Below are positions 40,728 to 49,520 of a stretch of DNA of 64,000 bases, in pieces (within the stretch, counting starts at the first letter, position 1; every line of letters begins with the position of its first letter). A program made the translations under genes and the position numbers. The notes beneath the pieces are model-generated. The model did no database searches, had not been told where the DNA came from, and saw nothing but the letters and a program-made list of their open reading frames with translations. The stretch is from a virus, in IMG/VR virus record IMGVR_UViG_3300005578_000001, positions 1-64,000 of that record. One strand, written 5' to 3'.

Positions 40728-40899
40728 CTGATGCGATTAACCCGTATAGATCATGCCCACTGTCACGCCGAACGCGCACGGGTTTCCCGATCTTAAATTC
40801 AGCGTCCCGCGCTTCTTTAAGCCAGTCGCGATACTTGCAGAATACTTCCAGACGTGATTTTAGAATTTCAGTCGGCAACTTAATTACCGTCCTTTCCAT
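40687..40899 (-). CDS. Hypothetical protein
   Basis: 70 aa from MERTVIKLPTEIL. Helix then a small beta part (KPVRVRRDSGHDLYGLI). Overlaps the next gene by 41 nt. Confidence 0.5.
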   Translation of the reverse strand: MERTVIKLPTEILKSRLEVFCKYRDWLKEARDAEFKIGKPVRVRRDSGHDLYGLIASDESCPLNPACRNS

Positions 40900-41182
40900 T
40901 TCCGTTAGAATGCCACCGCGTAAAGCGAATACAGGGATCGCCACAGAAGAATTGATTGGCCCAAACTTTCACCATGTAGACTACGTTGCGCGGGTTCTTT
41001 CCCTCAAGCATAAATTCGGTTAAGGTACAACGCCAGATTGCTAACCCTCTTTCGCAACAGCTTACGTTTTCTACTACAAACTGTCTTTGCAGATAGTTGA
41101 GCTGCAAGTGAATGATGTTTTTGAACTCGATTACAGCGGGACAATCGAGATTAACGTCACGTTTTGTTCCTTTAGGTGGCAT
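40880..41182 (-). CDS. Hypothetical protein
   Basis: 100 aa from MPPKGTKRD. Beta-rich (NIIHLQLNYLQRQFVVENVSC, CTLTEFML). The start lacks a ribosome site, but upstream in-frame sequence overlaps another gene. Confidence 0.5.
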   Translation of the reverse strand: MPPKGTKRDVNLDCPAVIEFKNIIHLQLNYLQRQFVVENVSCCERGLAIWRCTLTEFMLEGKNPRNVVYMVKVWANQFFCGDPCIRFTRWHSNGNGKDGN

Positions 41183-41198
41183 GGGGAATATATGTTTG

Positions 41199-41396
41199 TT
41201 AGCGATAGTCTGGTAAGTCTTCCCAGTTTTGTGACACGCCGCATTCGGCTGTATCGGGATGACAGCAAGTATCGGCCACACAGTCACACTCCTGTTGGCA
41301 TTCAGGGCATTTATGTACATCAATTCCCTGAGCCCGCTCAATGTCATCTAGTGAACAACCGGGCGGCAAGTCCCACCTGAAAAGTCCGTTGCGCAT
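41199..41396 (-). CDS. Cysteine-rich small protein
   Basis: 65 aa with eight Cys (KCPECQQECDCVADTCCHP ... ECG). Likely metal-binding. No family was recognised. Confidence 0.6.
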   Translation of the reverse strand: MRNGLFRWDLPPGCSLDDIERAQGIDVHKCPECQQECDCVADTCCHPDTAECGVSQNWEDLPDYR

Positions 41397-41425
41397 TTTC
41401 GTTACCTCTCTTGCTCTTTCGCGGT

Positions 41426-41614
41426 TTAGTTAAGCAGGCGTACCCGATTACCATCGATGCTGTAACACCCTGAGACCCCCTCAAACCATGCCACAGCGCT
41501 ATGAAACCCCATGACGACCGCGGGCGAAATAATAGTGGTTTCGACTTCCTCGGTGTCCTTACGCAGCATAACCTTTGTACCCACTGGAAACTCGCGATTA
41601 AATTTTGCGACCAT
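41426..41614 (-). CDS. Hypothetical small beta protein
   Basis: 62 aa from MVAKFNREFPVGTKVMLRKD. The FPVGTKV ... VRLLN pattern suggests an SH3-like barrel. No family was recognised. Confidence 0.55.
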   Translation of the reverse strand: MVAKFNREFPVGTKVMLRKDTEEVETTIISPAVVMGFHSAVAWFEGVSGCYSIDGNRVRLLN

Positions 41615-41619
41615 ATACT

Positions 41620-41823
41620 CTAACCGTCTTTGGTTTGGTTGATTTCTGACATTTCTTCCCATTTGCTCTCCTCTCTCGTTTTCTGTGCTAGTAATTTCTT
41701 AACTGCGCTTAATCCCTTTTCGTACCGTTCAGTATTCTCGTATCCTAACTTTCGCGCGGTAGTCTTCTGTAGCTGAAAGTCTTTCAGTGTCGAGTTGCGT
41801 TGGCTATGTTTCTTCTTTTTCAA
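41620..41823 (-). CDS. Small basic helical protein
   Basis: 67 aa, Lys-rich. KKKKHSQRNSTLKDF, then a helix. Ends just before the next gene's start. Confidence 0.5.
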   Translation of the reverse strand: MKKKKHSQRNSTLKDFQLQKTTARKLGYENTERYEKGLSAVKKLLAQKTREESKWEEMSEINQTKDG

Positions 41824-42202
41824 TCAATATACCCCGTCTTTTCTGCGCTCTTAATCGACAGGAGTGCGCGGTCTTTGCGCGGTGACAAGGGACACAGAGC
41901 GTTTGCATGTTATCCACCTCAAACGGATCACCTCCGTCCGTAATTTCCTTAACATGATCGGCTTCCCAGAGGCTACCGGACATTACTCCGCATACTCGAC
42001 AAACACCCTTGTCACGTCGGAACACCTCTGCTTTTAGTGCTCCGGGGCCAGTGCGAATTCTGACCTGTTTTCCACAAGCTCCGGAGCAAAACGTCCGTCG
42101 CGGTCTAAAAACCAAACCGCAGCACCATCTGCAAAGTGAGTTTCCTGAGAAATCAATACGCTCGGGGAAGTCAGAAGAGCGAAGCCGTCTTAGATTCGCC
42201 AT
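41804..42202 (-). CDS. HNH endonuclease
   Basis: 132 aa from MANLRRLRSSDF. CRWCCG ... TFCSGACGKQ zinc site, then CRVCG, EADHVKEITDGGDPFEVDNMQTLCVPCHRAKT, an intact HNH. McrA-like in form. It lies in the same direction as its neighbours, so it may be a functional early gene. Confidence 0.8.
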   Translation of the reverse strand: MANLRRLRSSDFPERIDFSGNSLCRWCCGLVFRPRRTFCSGACGKQVRIRTGPGALKAEVFRRDKGVCRVCGVMSGSLWEADHVKEITDGGDPFEVDNMQTLCVPCHRAKTAHSCRLRAQKRRGILIEKEET

Positions 42203-42699
42203 GTCTTTCTTTCCCGGCGCGCGGTTGCGAGCTGATCTGCCCATTGCTCTCGGGCAAGCTTCGCAATCTCTAATTTACGTTTTGTGCGGACGGCTGAAGG
42301 TTTGGCTTGCCCAGCGAGATAGTCGGCTTCGCGATTGCGCTCGCGTGGTATCCATCGAAGTACGACTTTTGGTAATTGCTGTTTGAGATTTTGTGCTTCT
42401 TTGGCCCACTTGTAATACAGACCACGACGTACTTTCCACTTTCCGTTTAATTGTTGAACAACGAGCTTTGAGTCGCCGTAAATTACCCCTTGAGAGATAT
42501 GATTTTTGAGCAGGAAGCGCAGCACCGCAATCACCCCAGCGTATTCAGCGACATTACATGACATTTCCGGTCCACAGCCGACATAGACAGACTCTTGGAA
42601 TAATGTCTTTCCTTCCTTGTTTCTAACTATAGCCCCATAGGTTGCTTGACCCTTCGGACCACAACCACCATCGAAGTAACTTACAGTCTCGATATCCAT
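42190..42699 (-). CDS. Ribonuclease H-like protein
   Basis: 169 aa from MDIETVSYFDGG. Acidic residues of RNase HI: FDGG (Asp), NVAEYAGV (Glu), YGDSKLVVQQL (Asp), NREADYLAG (Asp). Removes RNA from RNA-DNA hybrids, for example replication primers. Confidence 0.85.
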   Translation of the reverse strand: MDIETVSYFDGGCGPKGQATYGAIVRNKEGKTLFQESVYVGCGPEMSCNVAEYAGVIAVLRFLLKNHISQGVIYGDSKLVVQQLNGKWKVRRGLYYKWAKEAQNLKQQLPKVVLRWIPRERNREADYLAGQAKPSAVRTKRKLEIAKLAREQWADQLATARRERKTWRI

Positions 42700-42732
42700 G
42701 TCTTTCCTATTACAACGCTTAGGGTGGTGAAG

Positions 42733-42817
42733 CGAAGCGAGGACAGACGGAGCCTTATAGTAACAGGGTGTCTGTCCACGAGAAGTCAACGCCCAGTGAC
42801 GGAGCCAGCTCGCTTCG
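42733..42817. ncRNA. Nested hairpin, candidate structured RNA
   Basis: CGAAGCGAG (42733-42741) pairs with CTCGCTTCG (42809-42817), and inside GGACAGAC (42741-42748) pairs with GTCTGTCC (42770-42777). Nine and eight perfect base pairs sharing one base. It lies just upstream of the RNase H gene, so on the minus strand it may be its 5' leader. Confidence 0.4.
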
Positions 42818-43192
42818 GACGCGGGTTCTGCGCGGGGTGTGTACGTCCTAGTCGAATCGGACGCACGGCCATGCAATTACATTTAACGTCTTATCCGCGC
42901 ACGCCCATAGCGCTAAAACATGCTACAGCCTCTGCCGAGGATGTTCCGCAAGCGGGTGCCTTAGACGGGATACATTCAAATTGTGATTGTGGATTGAAAT
43001 CCATTATCGACTATACCCAAAACAATCTTATGATAATTTTGCCATTGAAGGCAAGAACTTTTTTTGCTAGGATGTTTTTGGCTTTGGTCACTTCGGATAA
43101 TTGCCTGCCTAAAAACCATGCGACTATATCCAACCGAAGATGAGCCACGGCTGAATGATTTGACCGTCATCAGCCTTTAAGATCCAAGCACG
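42818..43192. other. Gene-free stretch
   Basis: No supported gene. An A/T-rich part near 43020-43080 contains CCATTGAAGGCAAGAAC, then seven T. It may hold promoters for the RNase H gene, but none was clear. Confidence 0.4.
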
Positions 43193-43222
43193 CGCCCCGC
43201 CAGTTTAACGACCAGCGGGGCG
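43193..43222 (-). terminator. Strong hairpin after the SSB-like gene
   Basis: CGCCCCGC / GCGGGGCG, 8 bp perfect, 14-nt loop. Little T run on either strand, so it may act with Rho or as an RNA-stabilising stem. Confidence 0.45.
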
Positions 43223-43236
43223 TTCGTGTGTCTGGG

Positions 43237-44079
43237 CTAAAACGGTATCAGTGAGTCTAACTTTTCAAGCATTGCCTCACGGAGCGGTTTGGGTAACTTT
43301 TCAATCTCGCCCCAGTTAGTAGTCCCGAAATAGTCCGTCAGAAGTTGCTCTGTCGTAGCTCCGTCTACGGCCTTTGTGTCTGCCAATGCGTTGACTGTTC
43401 GTTTGATATCCCGTAACGGGTCATCTTCCGCGTCGTGACTTTCCAGCCCGTTTGAATCCTGAGCGGGGTGTGAATCCTCTGTCTTGTTCTCCTGAGGGCT
43501 CTGAGCCCCGTTTCTGGCGAAAGCAGCGGCCCCTACTGTCGGGATGACAAACCGGATCATCCGGTCAGTGAGAAAGTCTTCTTGAGCACCGTAATCCCAC
43601 TTCCCGCTGGAACGTTGAATGGGTTCAGGCATTTGACCCGGATTCTCACGGGTATACTTCTGCGGCACTGAAACCCCGTCCTGTTGAGCGTTAAACGCGA
43701 TTGCGTCTTCTTTCTTGTCGTGCCACGCAGAGAACCGAACAGGTTTTGAGTAATCAATCATTTCCGCGATTTTCATAAAGCGGGTGTTTACTCGTGAGTC
43801 AAAAGGGATTTCCAGAACACAATCGGTTCCGTCCGCGTCGATGAAAATATTCCAACCCCGGAACTTTCGCCCGCCGTGCTCCCGATCGTAGCGTTCAATT
43901 TTGTTTATATACCCAGCTACGGCCCGGTAGGGATGGATCCATTTTTTGTAAGGCGTTCCATCGAACACGCCTTCGATCTTTTTGAATCCTTCTCTCTCGA
44001 TTTTGGACTCCTGGATAATTCCACCGTGCTTGATTTTCAGGTAAATACCTTTACCGCCGTCGTATTCCTCTAACGCCAT
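43237..44079 (-). CDS. SSB-like recombination protein
   Basis: 280 aa. N-terminal beta domain (KGIYLKIKHGGIIQE ... FRGWNIFIDADGTDCVLEIPFDSRVNTRFM) resembles phage single-strand-binding-like proteins that sit beside Cas4-type nucleases. The C-terminal third is acidic and helical, as in many SSBs. The family is inferred from pattern and context. Confidence 0.6.
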   Translation of the reverse strand: MALEEYDGGKGIYLKIKHGGIIQESKIEREGFKKIEGVFDGTPYKKWIHPYRAVAGYINKIERYDREHGGRKFRGWNIFIDADGTDCVLEIPFDSRVNTRFMKIAEMIDYSKPVRFSAWHDKKEDAIAFNAQQDGVSVPQKYTRENPGQMPEPIQRSSGKWDYGAQEDFLTDRMIRFVIPTVGAAAFARNGAQSPQENKTEDSHPAQDSNGLESHDAEDDPLRDIKRTVNALADTKAVDGATTEQLLTDYFGTTNWGEIEKLPKPLREAMLEKLDSLIPF

Positions 44080-44128
44080 GATAGTTTTCCTTTCGTTAAG
44101 GCGAGCTAATTACTTAATCTCGCATTGG

Positions 44129-45082
44129 TTAATAGGGAATAAGCCCCAGCTTTGTTTCAGAAGCGATTTTAATGCTTTCTTTCAGTTGATTGCTGAGACT
44201 TGGTTTAAGTTTTGCCCACTGTGGACAAAATTCCGAAACCGGGCAATACGATTCACAGCGAACCGATCCGCCCGGTCTGTGTTCTAGTTGATATAAATGC
44301 GCGTGACTATCAGCGATATTATTGTCGATCCATCTCTTTGCCTGACTTTCATCGTCGCATAACTTGGTGGCCTTTTTATTTCCTTTTTTCATGATGGCCC
44401 ACTTGACCGGATGCGCCCAACGTTCTTCCTCTGAACATTCGGGCCAGATACCCTCACGATCGGCTCGTTGATGCAAGGCGACTCGTTCATGTAGATAAGC
44501 TCTAACCTGTTCATTGGACCATAACGGAACAGGCTTGATAATTACTTGTCGTTGGGGATAATCGGGTTCTCTTGCGGCCCGTGATCTAGACCAATCCCGG
44601 CCAATAGCAACAATCTGAGCCCTTAAAACTATTTTACCGATCAATCGAAGTAAATAGGCGTAGACATTTACTTGTGCTTCCCATTCGGATTTTAGGTTCT
44701 TATCCTTCATGGCATAGACTGAGGTCAGTTTCCAGTCAGTTAATACTTCACCTTCTAAGGTAAACTCACTGAGATCGTAGTGACCGATAACTTTCCAGCC
44801 TAAAATCTCAGTTGAGAGCGCCTCTTCCGTGGTACAATGATCGAAGTTCTTTGCACTCTTTTCTAGCACGTCATGTAGCAGGGTTCCCATGAGAGAGAAG
44901 ATGCGATCCGCGGCGTCTTCTTCGATGTCGTTATCGTGTCGTTTCATTAAAGCCCGGAGCTGGACGGGCTGGATGACACTGGATACGCGAATAGAATTCG
45001 GATCATCGTCAGACTCGTGACGGGTAGCGGTGACAGCCCTTACGAGCGGGGCGGGCAGGTTGTATTTATTCGTTATTCTCAT
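44129..45082 (-). CDS. PD-(D/E)XK nuclease, Cas4/RecB type
   Basis: 317 aa. Motif residues: MGTLLHDVLEK (His), GHYDLSEFTLEGEVLTDWKLTS (Asp ... Asp-x-Lys), EWEAQVNVYAYLL (Gln/Tyr). Four late Cys (CDDE, CESYCPVSEFC) suggest an iron-sulfur cluster as in Cas4/AddB. With the SSB-like protein it forms a recombination module. No cas genes are nearby. Confidence 0.8.
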   Translation of the reverse strand: MRITNKYNLPAPLVRAVTATRHESDDDPNSIRVSSVIQPVQLRALMKRHDNDIEEDAADRIFSLMGTLLHDVLEKSAKNFDHCTTEEALSTEILGWKVIGHYDLSEFTLEGEVLTDWKLTSVYAMKDKNLKSEWEAQVNVYAYLLRLIGKIVLRAQIVAIGRDWSRSRAAREPDYPQRQVIIKPVPLWSNEQVRAYLHERVALHQRADREGIWPECSEEERWAHPVKWAIMKKGNKKATKLCDDESQAKRWIDNNIADSHAHLYQLEHRPGGSVRCESYCPVSEFCPQWAKLKPSLSNQLKESIKIASETKLGLIPY

Positions 45083-45426
45083 CCGATCCTCCGTCCTTCA
45101 TCAAGCCACCGTAAACGGCTCTGATGAACCGTTAAGAGCGATTCCAGCGCCCGTATTCGTTCTTTAGCGGCGTCTCTGATGGCTTCCGCGATTCTCGCTT
45201 CGCGCATCTGATGTTCAACGATCTGAGTCGTCATTGCGTCCTTAACGGCCACGGTTTCTTTTGGATTATCAGTTGAGATTTTCAAAAGGGCTTTGGCCCA
45301 CGCTACGTCGTAGTCGTTCCGGGCCTCGGCGGCGATCCGGCACAGTGCCTCGAACTCATCTATGACGCCACTCAGGCTATTTGAGAGACGTACTAATTCC
45401 TGTTCGATAGAAACCAGATCGTTCAT
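45079..45426 (-). CDS. Coiled-coil protein of the recombination module
   Basis: 115 aa, overlaps the nuclease by 4 nt. ARNDYDVAWAKALLKIS ... REARIAEAIRDAAKERIRALESLLTVHQSRL is a layout seen beside phage Cas4-type nucleases. Function unknown. Confidence 0.65.
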   Translation of the reverse strand: MNDLVSIEQELVRLSNSLSGVIDEFEALCRIAAEARNDYDVAWAKALLKISTDNPKETVAVKDAMTTQIVEHQMREARIAEAIRDAAKERIRALESLLTVHQSRLRWLDEGRRIG

Positions 45427-46514
45427 CACTTCCCCTCTCCCTTTAGTTGCTCAAGCGCGGCCAGCAACGACTCGTGCGCAGCTTCCAAGTAGCTCCTGGC
45501 CGCAGTCCATGCTGCCTCGTCGGACTCCGGTATCTCGCCTAGCACCTGTGGATGACGATGTTTAACGACCTCGATCGCTTCTCCAATAGTATCGGCGCGG
45601 GCGGTGGCGAGCTTCTGTCGCGCTTCTGCTAACGCTGCCTGCGAGTGGCCTAAGTGAGTCATCAGTCGCCGTATCTCGTCTTTAAGCTGCTCGACTTCCG
45701 CCGTGACGAACGGATACGCAGGACCAACACGGAAGCCAATTCCGTTTGGCACGAACGATTGCGCGTACCACTTTTCGTAATCTTCCTTCGGCATGTCTGG
45801 TGGTAGTTGATCCTCGTACGTGTACCGCACTTCTGGATGCTGTACTGGTAAGTAGTCTATAGGTTGACGTGACTGCTTGCCGTGTCTGAATCCGTTGTTG
45901 TAACCGTCAGCGTGGGATCGATCCAGTAGCGCGGCAATCTCGGTAATCAGTTCTCGTAGATCGCGGAAGTCAGATGCTGGCCCAATCTTAGGAAATCGTT
46001 TCGACGCGTGAACACGCTGATGCCACGCCTCAACGAATTGTCGCGCCTTCTCTTGCGTATCCAGCGCATCGGCTTCTGGTTGCGCTGTGGTTGGTGTGGT
46101 AGTGCTCACCGGATTGCAGTTGCATGGCCTATCAGGGTAGATCCATTTATCGCACTCGACAGTATGGCCCACCGTATCGCCTTCTAGTTGCGCTACCTCG
46201 ATCGCGGGTTCATTGTCTTCGTTGATTATCATTCGTCCGTCATAGTTGATTGAGCCTGACATTTCTTCGATCGTGGGTAGTTGACCACTCATTGTGTAGT
46301 TCGCTGGCCGCCCTACTACGGGAACAGTGGCAGTGATTTCTTCAAGCCTGTCGAGGTTAATAACCCCGCTAACAGCGTCGAGCTGAGCAAGCAGGTAGTC
46401 GATGACCTCGCACGCGAACTCAAACCTTGCCGTTGGGCTGCTCAGGTGCGACCACGGTAAAAGCTTCACCGCCCGTGCTTGCTTAATTGAATCGAGATCA
46501 ATTTTGTCGCTCAT
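45426..46514 (-). CDS. Hypothetical protein
   Basis: 362 aa from MSDKIDLDSI, after AGGAG. Mixed domain: HVECDKWIYPDRPCNCNP zinc-like site, a Thr/Pro linker, helical middle, and a C-terminal coiled coil (VTAEVEQLKDEIRRLMTHLGHSQAALAEARQ). No family was recognised. Confidence 0.6.
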   Translation of the reverse strand: MSDKIDLDSIKQARAVKLLPWSHLSSPTARFEFACEVIDYLLAQLDAVSGVINLDRLEEITATVPVVGRPANYTMSGQLPTIEEMSGSINYDGRMIINEDNEPAIEVAQLEGDTVGHTVECDKWIYPDRPCNCNPVSTTTPTTAQPEADALDTQEKARQFVEAWHQRVHASKRFPKIGPASDFRDLRELITEIAALLDRSHADGYNNGFRHGKQSRQPIDYLPVQHPEVRYTYEDQLPPDMPKEDYEKWYAQSFVPNGIGFRVGPAYPFVTAEVEQLKDEIRRLMTHLGHSQAALAEARQKLATARADTIGEAIEVVKHRHPQVLGEIPESDEAAWTAARSYLEAAHESLLAALEQLKGEGK

Positions 46515-46518
46515 GGTA

Positions 46519-46599
46519 TTAGTCTCCTTCACGATCCCATACGTACAGCACCGTCATGCCCGCGACGAATCCACACGCGCAACTAAGTAAAGCGATTAT
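46519..46599 (-). CDS. Possible tiny membrane peptide without usual start
   Basis: Frame IIALLSCACGFVAGMTVLYV-WDREGD, 26 codons then stop, beginning right after the upstream stop with ATA. It fills the gap and looks like a membrane peptide, but the start is non-standard. Confidence 0.25.
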   Translation of the reverse strand: MIALLSCACGFVAGMTVLYVWDREGD

Positions 46600-46737
46600 T
46601 CATCTAACGAATGGACCAAACACCTTATGACACCATTCACAGTATTTATGCCATGCGGTTGACTGAGCGCTGATCTGGATCCAGCACAACTCCAGCCAGC
46701 CGCAACGTGGACATTGCTCGCTAATTCGTTCAGTCAT
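46600..46737 (-). CDS. Small zinc-ribbon protein
   Basis: 45 aa. CPRC (9-12) and CEWC (33-36). Trp-rich between. Fits the gap. Confidence 0.6.
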   Translation of the reverse strand: MTERISEQCPRCGWLELCWIQISAQSTAWHKYCEWCHKVFGPFVR

Positions 46738-46753
46738 GATGATTCATTGCTTT

Positions 46754-46996
46754 TCAACTTCGCGCTCGCTTCATATGCGATTGCGTCTGTCGTTCGCAGA
46801 AGTCCGCAATGGTTCGCAGGCAAGTCCGTTCAAATACAAGATCCGCGTTCGGTAAAAACGAATACTGTCGCCAGCGCCCTTCGCCGAGGCTGATGCGTGT
46901 CTGCGTGTTACGCACGGTCCAGATCTTTGTCTTCGGCACTGGTCCGACAATATCGCCAAGCTGAGTGGCTTTAACGAAACGTAGTCGCTTCTTCAC
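46754..46996 (-). CDS. Hypothetical protein
   Basis: 80 aa from a GTG 5 nt after AAGGAG that overlaps the upstream stop (GTGA). MKKRLRFVKATQLGDIVGP ... TQTRISLGEGRWRQYSF. No family was recognised. Confidence 0.6.
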   Translation of the reverse strand: MKKRLRFVKATQLGDIVGPVPKTKIWTVRNTQTRISLGEGRWRQYSFLPNADLVFERTCLRTIADFCERQTQSHMKRARS

Positions 46997-47532
46997 GTCC
47001 TCTCTCCTTCCCTCTCTGCGCGGGACTTGGCCCAAGCGCGAACTTGATCCATCGCTTCGTCAAGACTCGCGCGCTCCGTTCGCAGCAACTCGAGCGGCAC
47101 AATACTGTTCGCGTAAACTGTGATAGCGACGCCGCCGGTCGTAAGAAAGCTCACGTTGCAGCAATGCGGCGTCAACTCTCGAAGTTCTTTCAGCGCTGCT
47201 TCTACTGTTAATCCTGTCTCAAAGTGGGGAGTGGCGATTATCCGCCTGAGAATCTCGTTTGCCGTAGCTCGCAAGTAGCCCAGCCGGAGTTTGTCGCCGC
47301 CAGCCGCATTCTCTGCTGTCTGTCCGCATTCGTCGATGTAGCCGTTGATGATACCCAGCACGTCCGCTGCTGCGCGGGGAAGATCAGCGTCCGGTAACTT
47401 CGCGGCGCGCAAAGTCATGGCCATGTTCGTTCCGAATTCAACAGTACGTTCGTTAGTTTCCGGCCCGTTTCGTAACGTGTCCTCAATCCATTGTGCGGCC
47501 CACTCAAGGGCGTCGTTGTATGTTTTTGCCAC
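46993..47532 (-). CDS. Hypothetical helical protein
   Basis: 179 aa, GTG start after GGAGG. Mostly helical with one strand region (CCNVSFLTTGGVAITVY). No family was recognised. Confidence 0.6.
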   Translation of the reverse strand: MAKTYNDALEWAAQWIEDTLRNGPETNERTVEFGTNMAMTLRAAKLPDADLPRAAADVLGIINGYIDECGQTAENAAGGDKLRLGYLRATANEILRRIIATPHFETGLTVEAALKELRELTPHCCNVSFLTTGGVAITVYANSIVPLELLRTERASLDEAMDQVRAWAKSRAEREGERT

Positions 47533-47702
47533 TTAATCCTCCAAGAAGTAATCGTGCGGCGCTTCTCCAGCTCGCAATTCGTACACCGCCCGGCTTCAAT
47601 GTCTGCACTCGTCAGCACCGCGTCGCAAGACCAGCACGCGCCGAGGTTGTAGTCGGAGCGAGGTGCGGTGATGCGGGCGTGGAGTTGAGTGCGGCTGATC
47701 AT
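47533..47702 (-). pseudogene. Zinc-ribbon gene with a one-base deletion
   Basis: The frame reads CWSCDAVLTSADIEAGRCTNC and then leaves its expected path, running 118 bp into the next gene (to 47415). Adding one base near 47574 gives CTNC-RAGEAPHDYFLED-stop, with TAA directly before the next GTG, and a length of 171 nt (57 codons). Read as is, the gene is 170 nt. This is either a natural mutation or a sequence error. Confidence 0.6.
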
Positions 47703-48058
47703 AGGTACTTCTCGATTCTGTCGGCGATGTACTCAAATGTTTCGCCACGGTCATTTAACTTTGACGCTGACGCTGAATTACTCGCGATTCCGAGAACGGG
47801 GTTAGGGTCGCCGAGTTCCGCCCACTCCTGTACCGCAAAGGGAAGTTCTGAATCGTCAGCGCCATTGGAGGTTTCAAACCACGCTTTGTTGTGTTCGTTC
47901 CATGAGCCGTCGCCTGTATCTTTACGGTAGACCTCACACAGTACTCCTAGACAACAGAAGCGATCGTCTCCGTTGGAAACCCGTAGCAGCTTTTTGCCTT
48001 GTTCATACTTGCCGCTCCGCAGCGCCTTGATCCACAACTTCTTGATTCGTTTGTTCAT
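47699..48058 (-). CDS. Conserved phage protein
   Basis: 119 aa. IKALRSGKYEQGKKLLRVSNGDDRFCCLGVLCEVYRKDTGDGSW is a common phage/host layout of unknown function. ATGA overlap with the zinc-ribbon gene. Confidence 0.75.
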   Translation of the reverse strand: MNKRIKKLWIKALRSGKYEQGKKLLRVSNGDDRFCCLGVLCEVYRKDTGDGSWNEHNKAWFETSNGADDSELPFAVQEWAELGDPNPVLGIASNSASASKLNDRGETFEYIADRIEKYL

Positions 48059-48104
48059 CTCTGAATCCTCTCCCTCCCGACGCGCAGCATTTCAATCAGA
48101 TTTC

Positions 48105-48401
48105 TCATCTGACATTCGCCTCCGTATCCAGCTTACCCGCATCATACAATCCGATCCGTTCACAGATTCGCATCATCTGATTTGCTATCCCGCGTCTCTC
48201 GTTGATAAGCGCTCCGGCGCAGTGAATCGACTTCCCGGTGGCGCGATACTCGGACTCTTCATTGTCCGCATCAGCGGTCTGATGACAGGGGAATTCATTA
48301 GCGGCGAACTCTCTCAGTCGCGCCAGTTTGAAGCCTCGCTTCATTTGCGGCGTGTTCAGAAACGGACACTGGTTGCACGGCGAAGTCATCGTGTATTTCA
48401 C
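48105..48401 (-). CDS. DUF6283-like protein
   Basis: 98 aa. SPCNQCPFLNTPQMKRGF ... FPCHQT ... CAGALINERRG is a phage layout with conserved Cys/His, probably metal-binding. ATGA overlap with the upstream gene. Confidence 0.7.
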   Translation of the reverse strand: MKYTMTSPCNQCPFLNTPQMKRGFKLARLREFAANEFPCHQTADADNEESEYRATGKSIHCAGALINERRGIANQMMRICERIGLYDAGKLDTEANVR

Positions 48402-48928
48402 TCTGTCCCCACTTTCCGTGTGCGTAGTAGCTCTTTCAGGTCAGTGTTCTGCTCCCGCAATGTCTCTGTATGCGCATCAGCCCAGCCTGTCGCGTAGCCC
48501 GTAGAATAATCGTAAAATTGCGGGTCGAAGTTGTACGGGGCGCATTGCAACTCGGCTATCCGTTGACACACCGCATCGACGAAATTACAGCGCTGCTCGT
48601 TGGCGAAATCTTCATCTGCGTTATCGAACCGCCACTCGTGTGTTAGGCTGTCCGAGTGCCGGCAGCCTGCGTCGATCACGTCCATGATGGCCGCACGAAT
48701 TGTCGTCAACGAGGCGAACTTCTTATCGTTCTCCATTGCGGCCAGGATTCGTTGCGCACGGGCCGGATCGAGTCGCTCCGTCAATTTCTCTCCGTCGTTC
48801 AAATCTACTCGGGCTCGTTCCAGCACGGGAGTGGCGAGGGCGATGAACTCAGCTTCATTTAGCCTGCTCGACTGCTCACCCACCCAGCGGCACATACTAC
48901 ATGCGCATAGATTACTGTCGTGAATCAT
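48398..48928 (-). CDS. Hypothetical protein
   Basis: 176 aa. CACSMCRW near the start, then helical. No family was recognised. Coupled at both ends. Confidence 0.6.
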   Translation of the reverse strand: MIHDSNLCACSMCRWVGEQSSRLNEAEFIALATPVLERARVDLNDGEKLTERLDPARAQRILAAMENDKKFASLTTIRAAIMDVIDAGCRHSDSLTHEWRFDNADEDFANEQRCNFVDAVCQRIAELQCAPYNFDPQFYDYSTGYATGWADAHTETLREQNTDLKELLRTRKVGTE

Positions 48929-49257
48929 TGCCGTACCTCCTCTTCCACCGTCACTACGTCCGGCCGTTCACGCTCGTCTTCGCCTGTCAACTCTTCCAGT
49001 TGCCGATCGAGTATTTCCTGAATCTCACCACGACTGCGACAACGGATATAGAGGTGCCACGTCCACCACAGGCGGTTACGGCAATCGCCCCAGCGCAGTA
49101 CGCCGAAGTTTCCACCCAACGCCCGGTACATAACCGAGTAACACATGTAGATGACAAGAAACGGCGGCATGATGTCAAAGTGTTTGAAACAGTCACGCGC
49201 GGCTTTGCAACGTTCATTATAAAATTGCTTGTTGGGTGGCTTAATGTTAACTCTCAT
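48925..49257 (-). CDS. Hypothetical protein
   Basis: 110 aa from MRVNIKPPNKQFY, GGAGG upstream. A hydrophobic middle (MPPFLVIYMCYSVMY) and acidic C-terminal helix. No family was recognised. Confidence 0.55.
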   Translation of the reverse strand: MRVNIKPPNKQFYNERCKAARDCFKHFDIMPPFLVIYMCYSVMYRALGGNFGVLRWGDCRNRLWWTWHLYIRCRSRGEIQEILDRQLEELTGEDERERPDVVTVEEEVRQ

Positions 49258-49294
49258 CCGCGCTCGCCTCCTCGGGTGGTGGGGTTGGTTGCGC

Positions 49295-49492
49295 TCATCC
49301 CAGCCACGTCTTGATCTGTTCAAGGTAGTAGATCGCCGCATAGATCACGTAGGTCCAGCCGAACACGGCGGCAAGTAACGCCCAGAGGAACGAATGCCAC
49401 AGCTTCCATGAAATAATGAAAGCTACTACGCCGCCCGCTGAAAACATTGTGCAGCCTGCGCCGCTACTTGAATTTGATTTGCTCTCACTCAT
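49295..49492 (-). CDS. Membrane protein
   Basis: 65 aa from MSESKSNSSSGAGC, GGGGAGG upstream. Two membrane segments (MFSAGGVVAFIISW, FLWALLAAVFGWTYVIYAAIYYL). Confidence 0.55.
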   Translation of the reverse strand: MSESKSNSSSGAGCTMFSAGGVVAFIISWKLWHSFLWALLAAVFGWTYVIYAAIYYLEQIKTWLG

Positions 49493-49520
49493 CTCCTCCC
49501 CTTCCCTTTCGGCCCCGGCT

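Noticed and set aside
42976-43170. Leftward 64-codon frame
   Set aside because: No ribosome site and Ser/Gln-rich sequence without protein-like pattern.
44129-45082. Cas4 as part of a CRISPR system
   Set aside because: No other cas gene or array is present; such nucleases are common in phage recombination modules.
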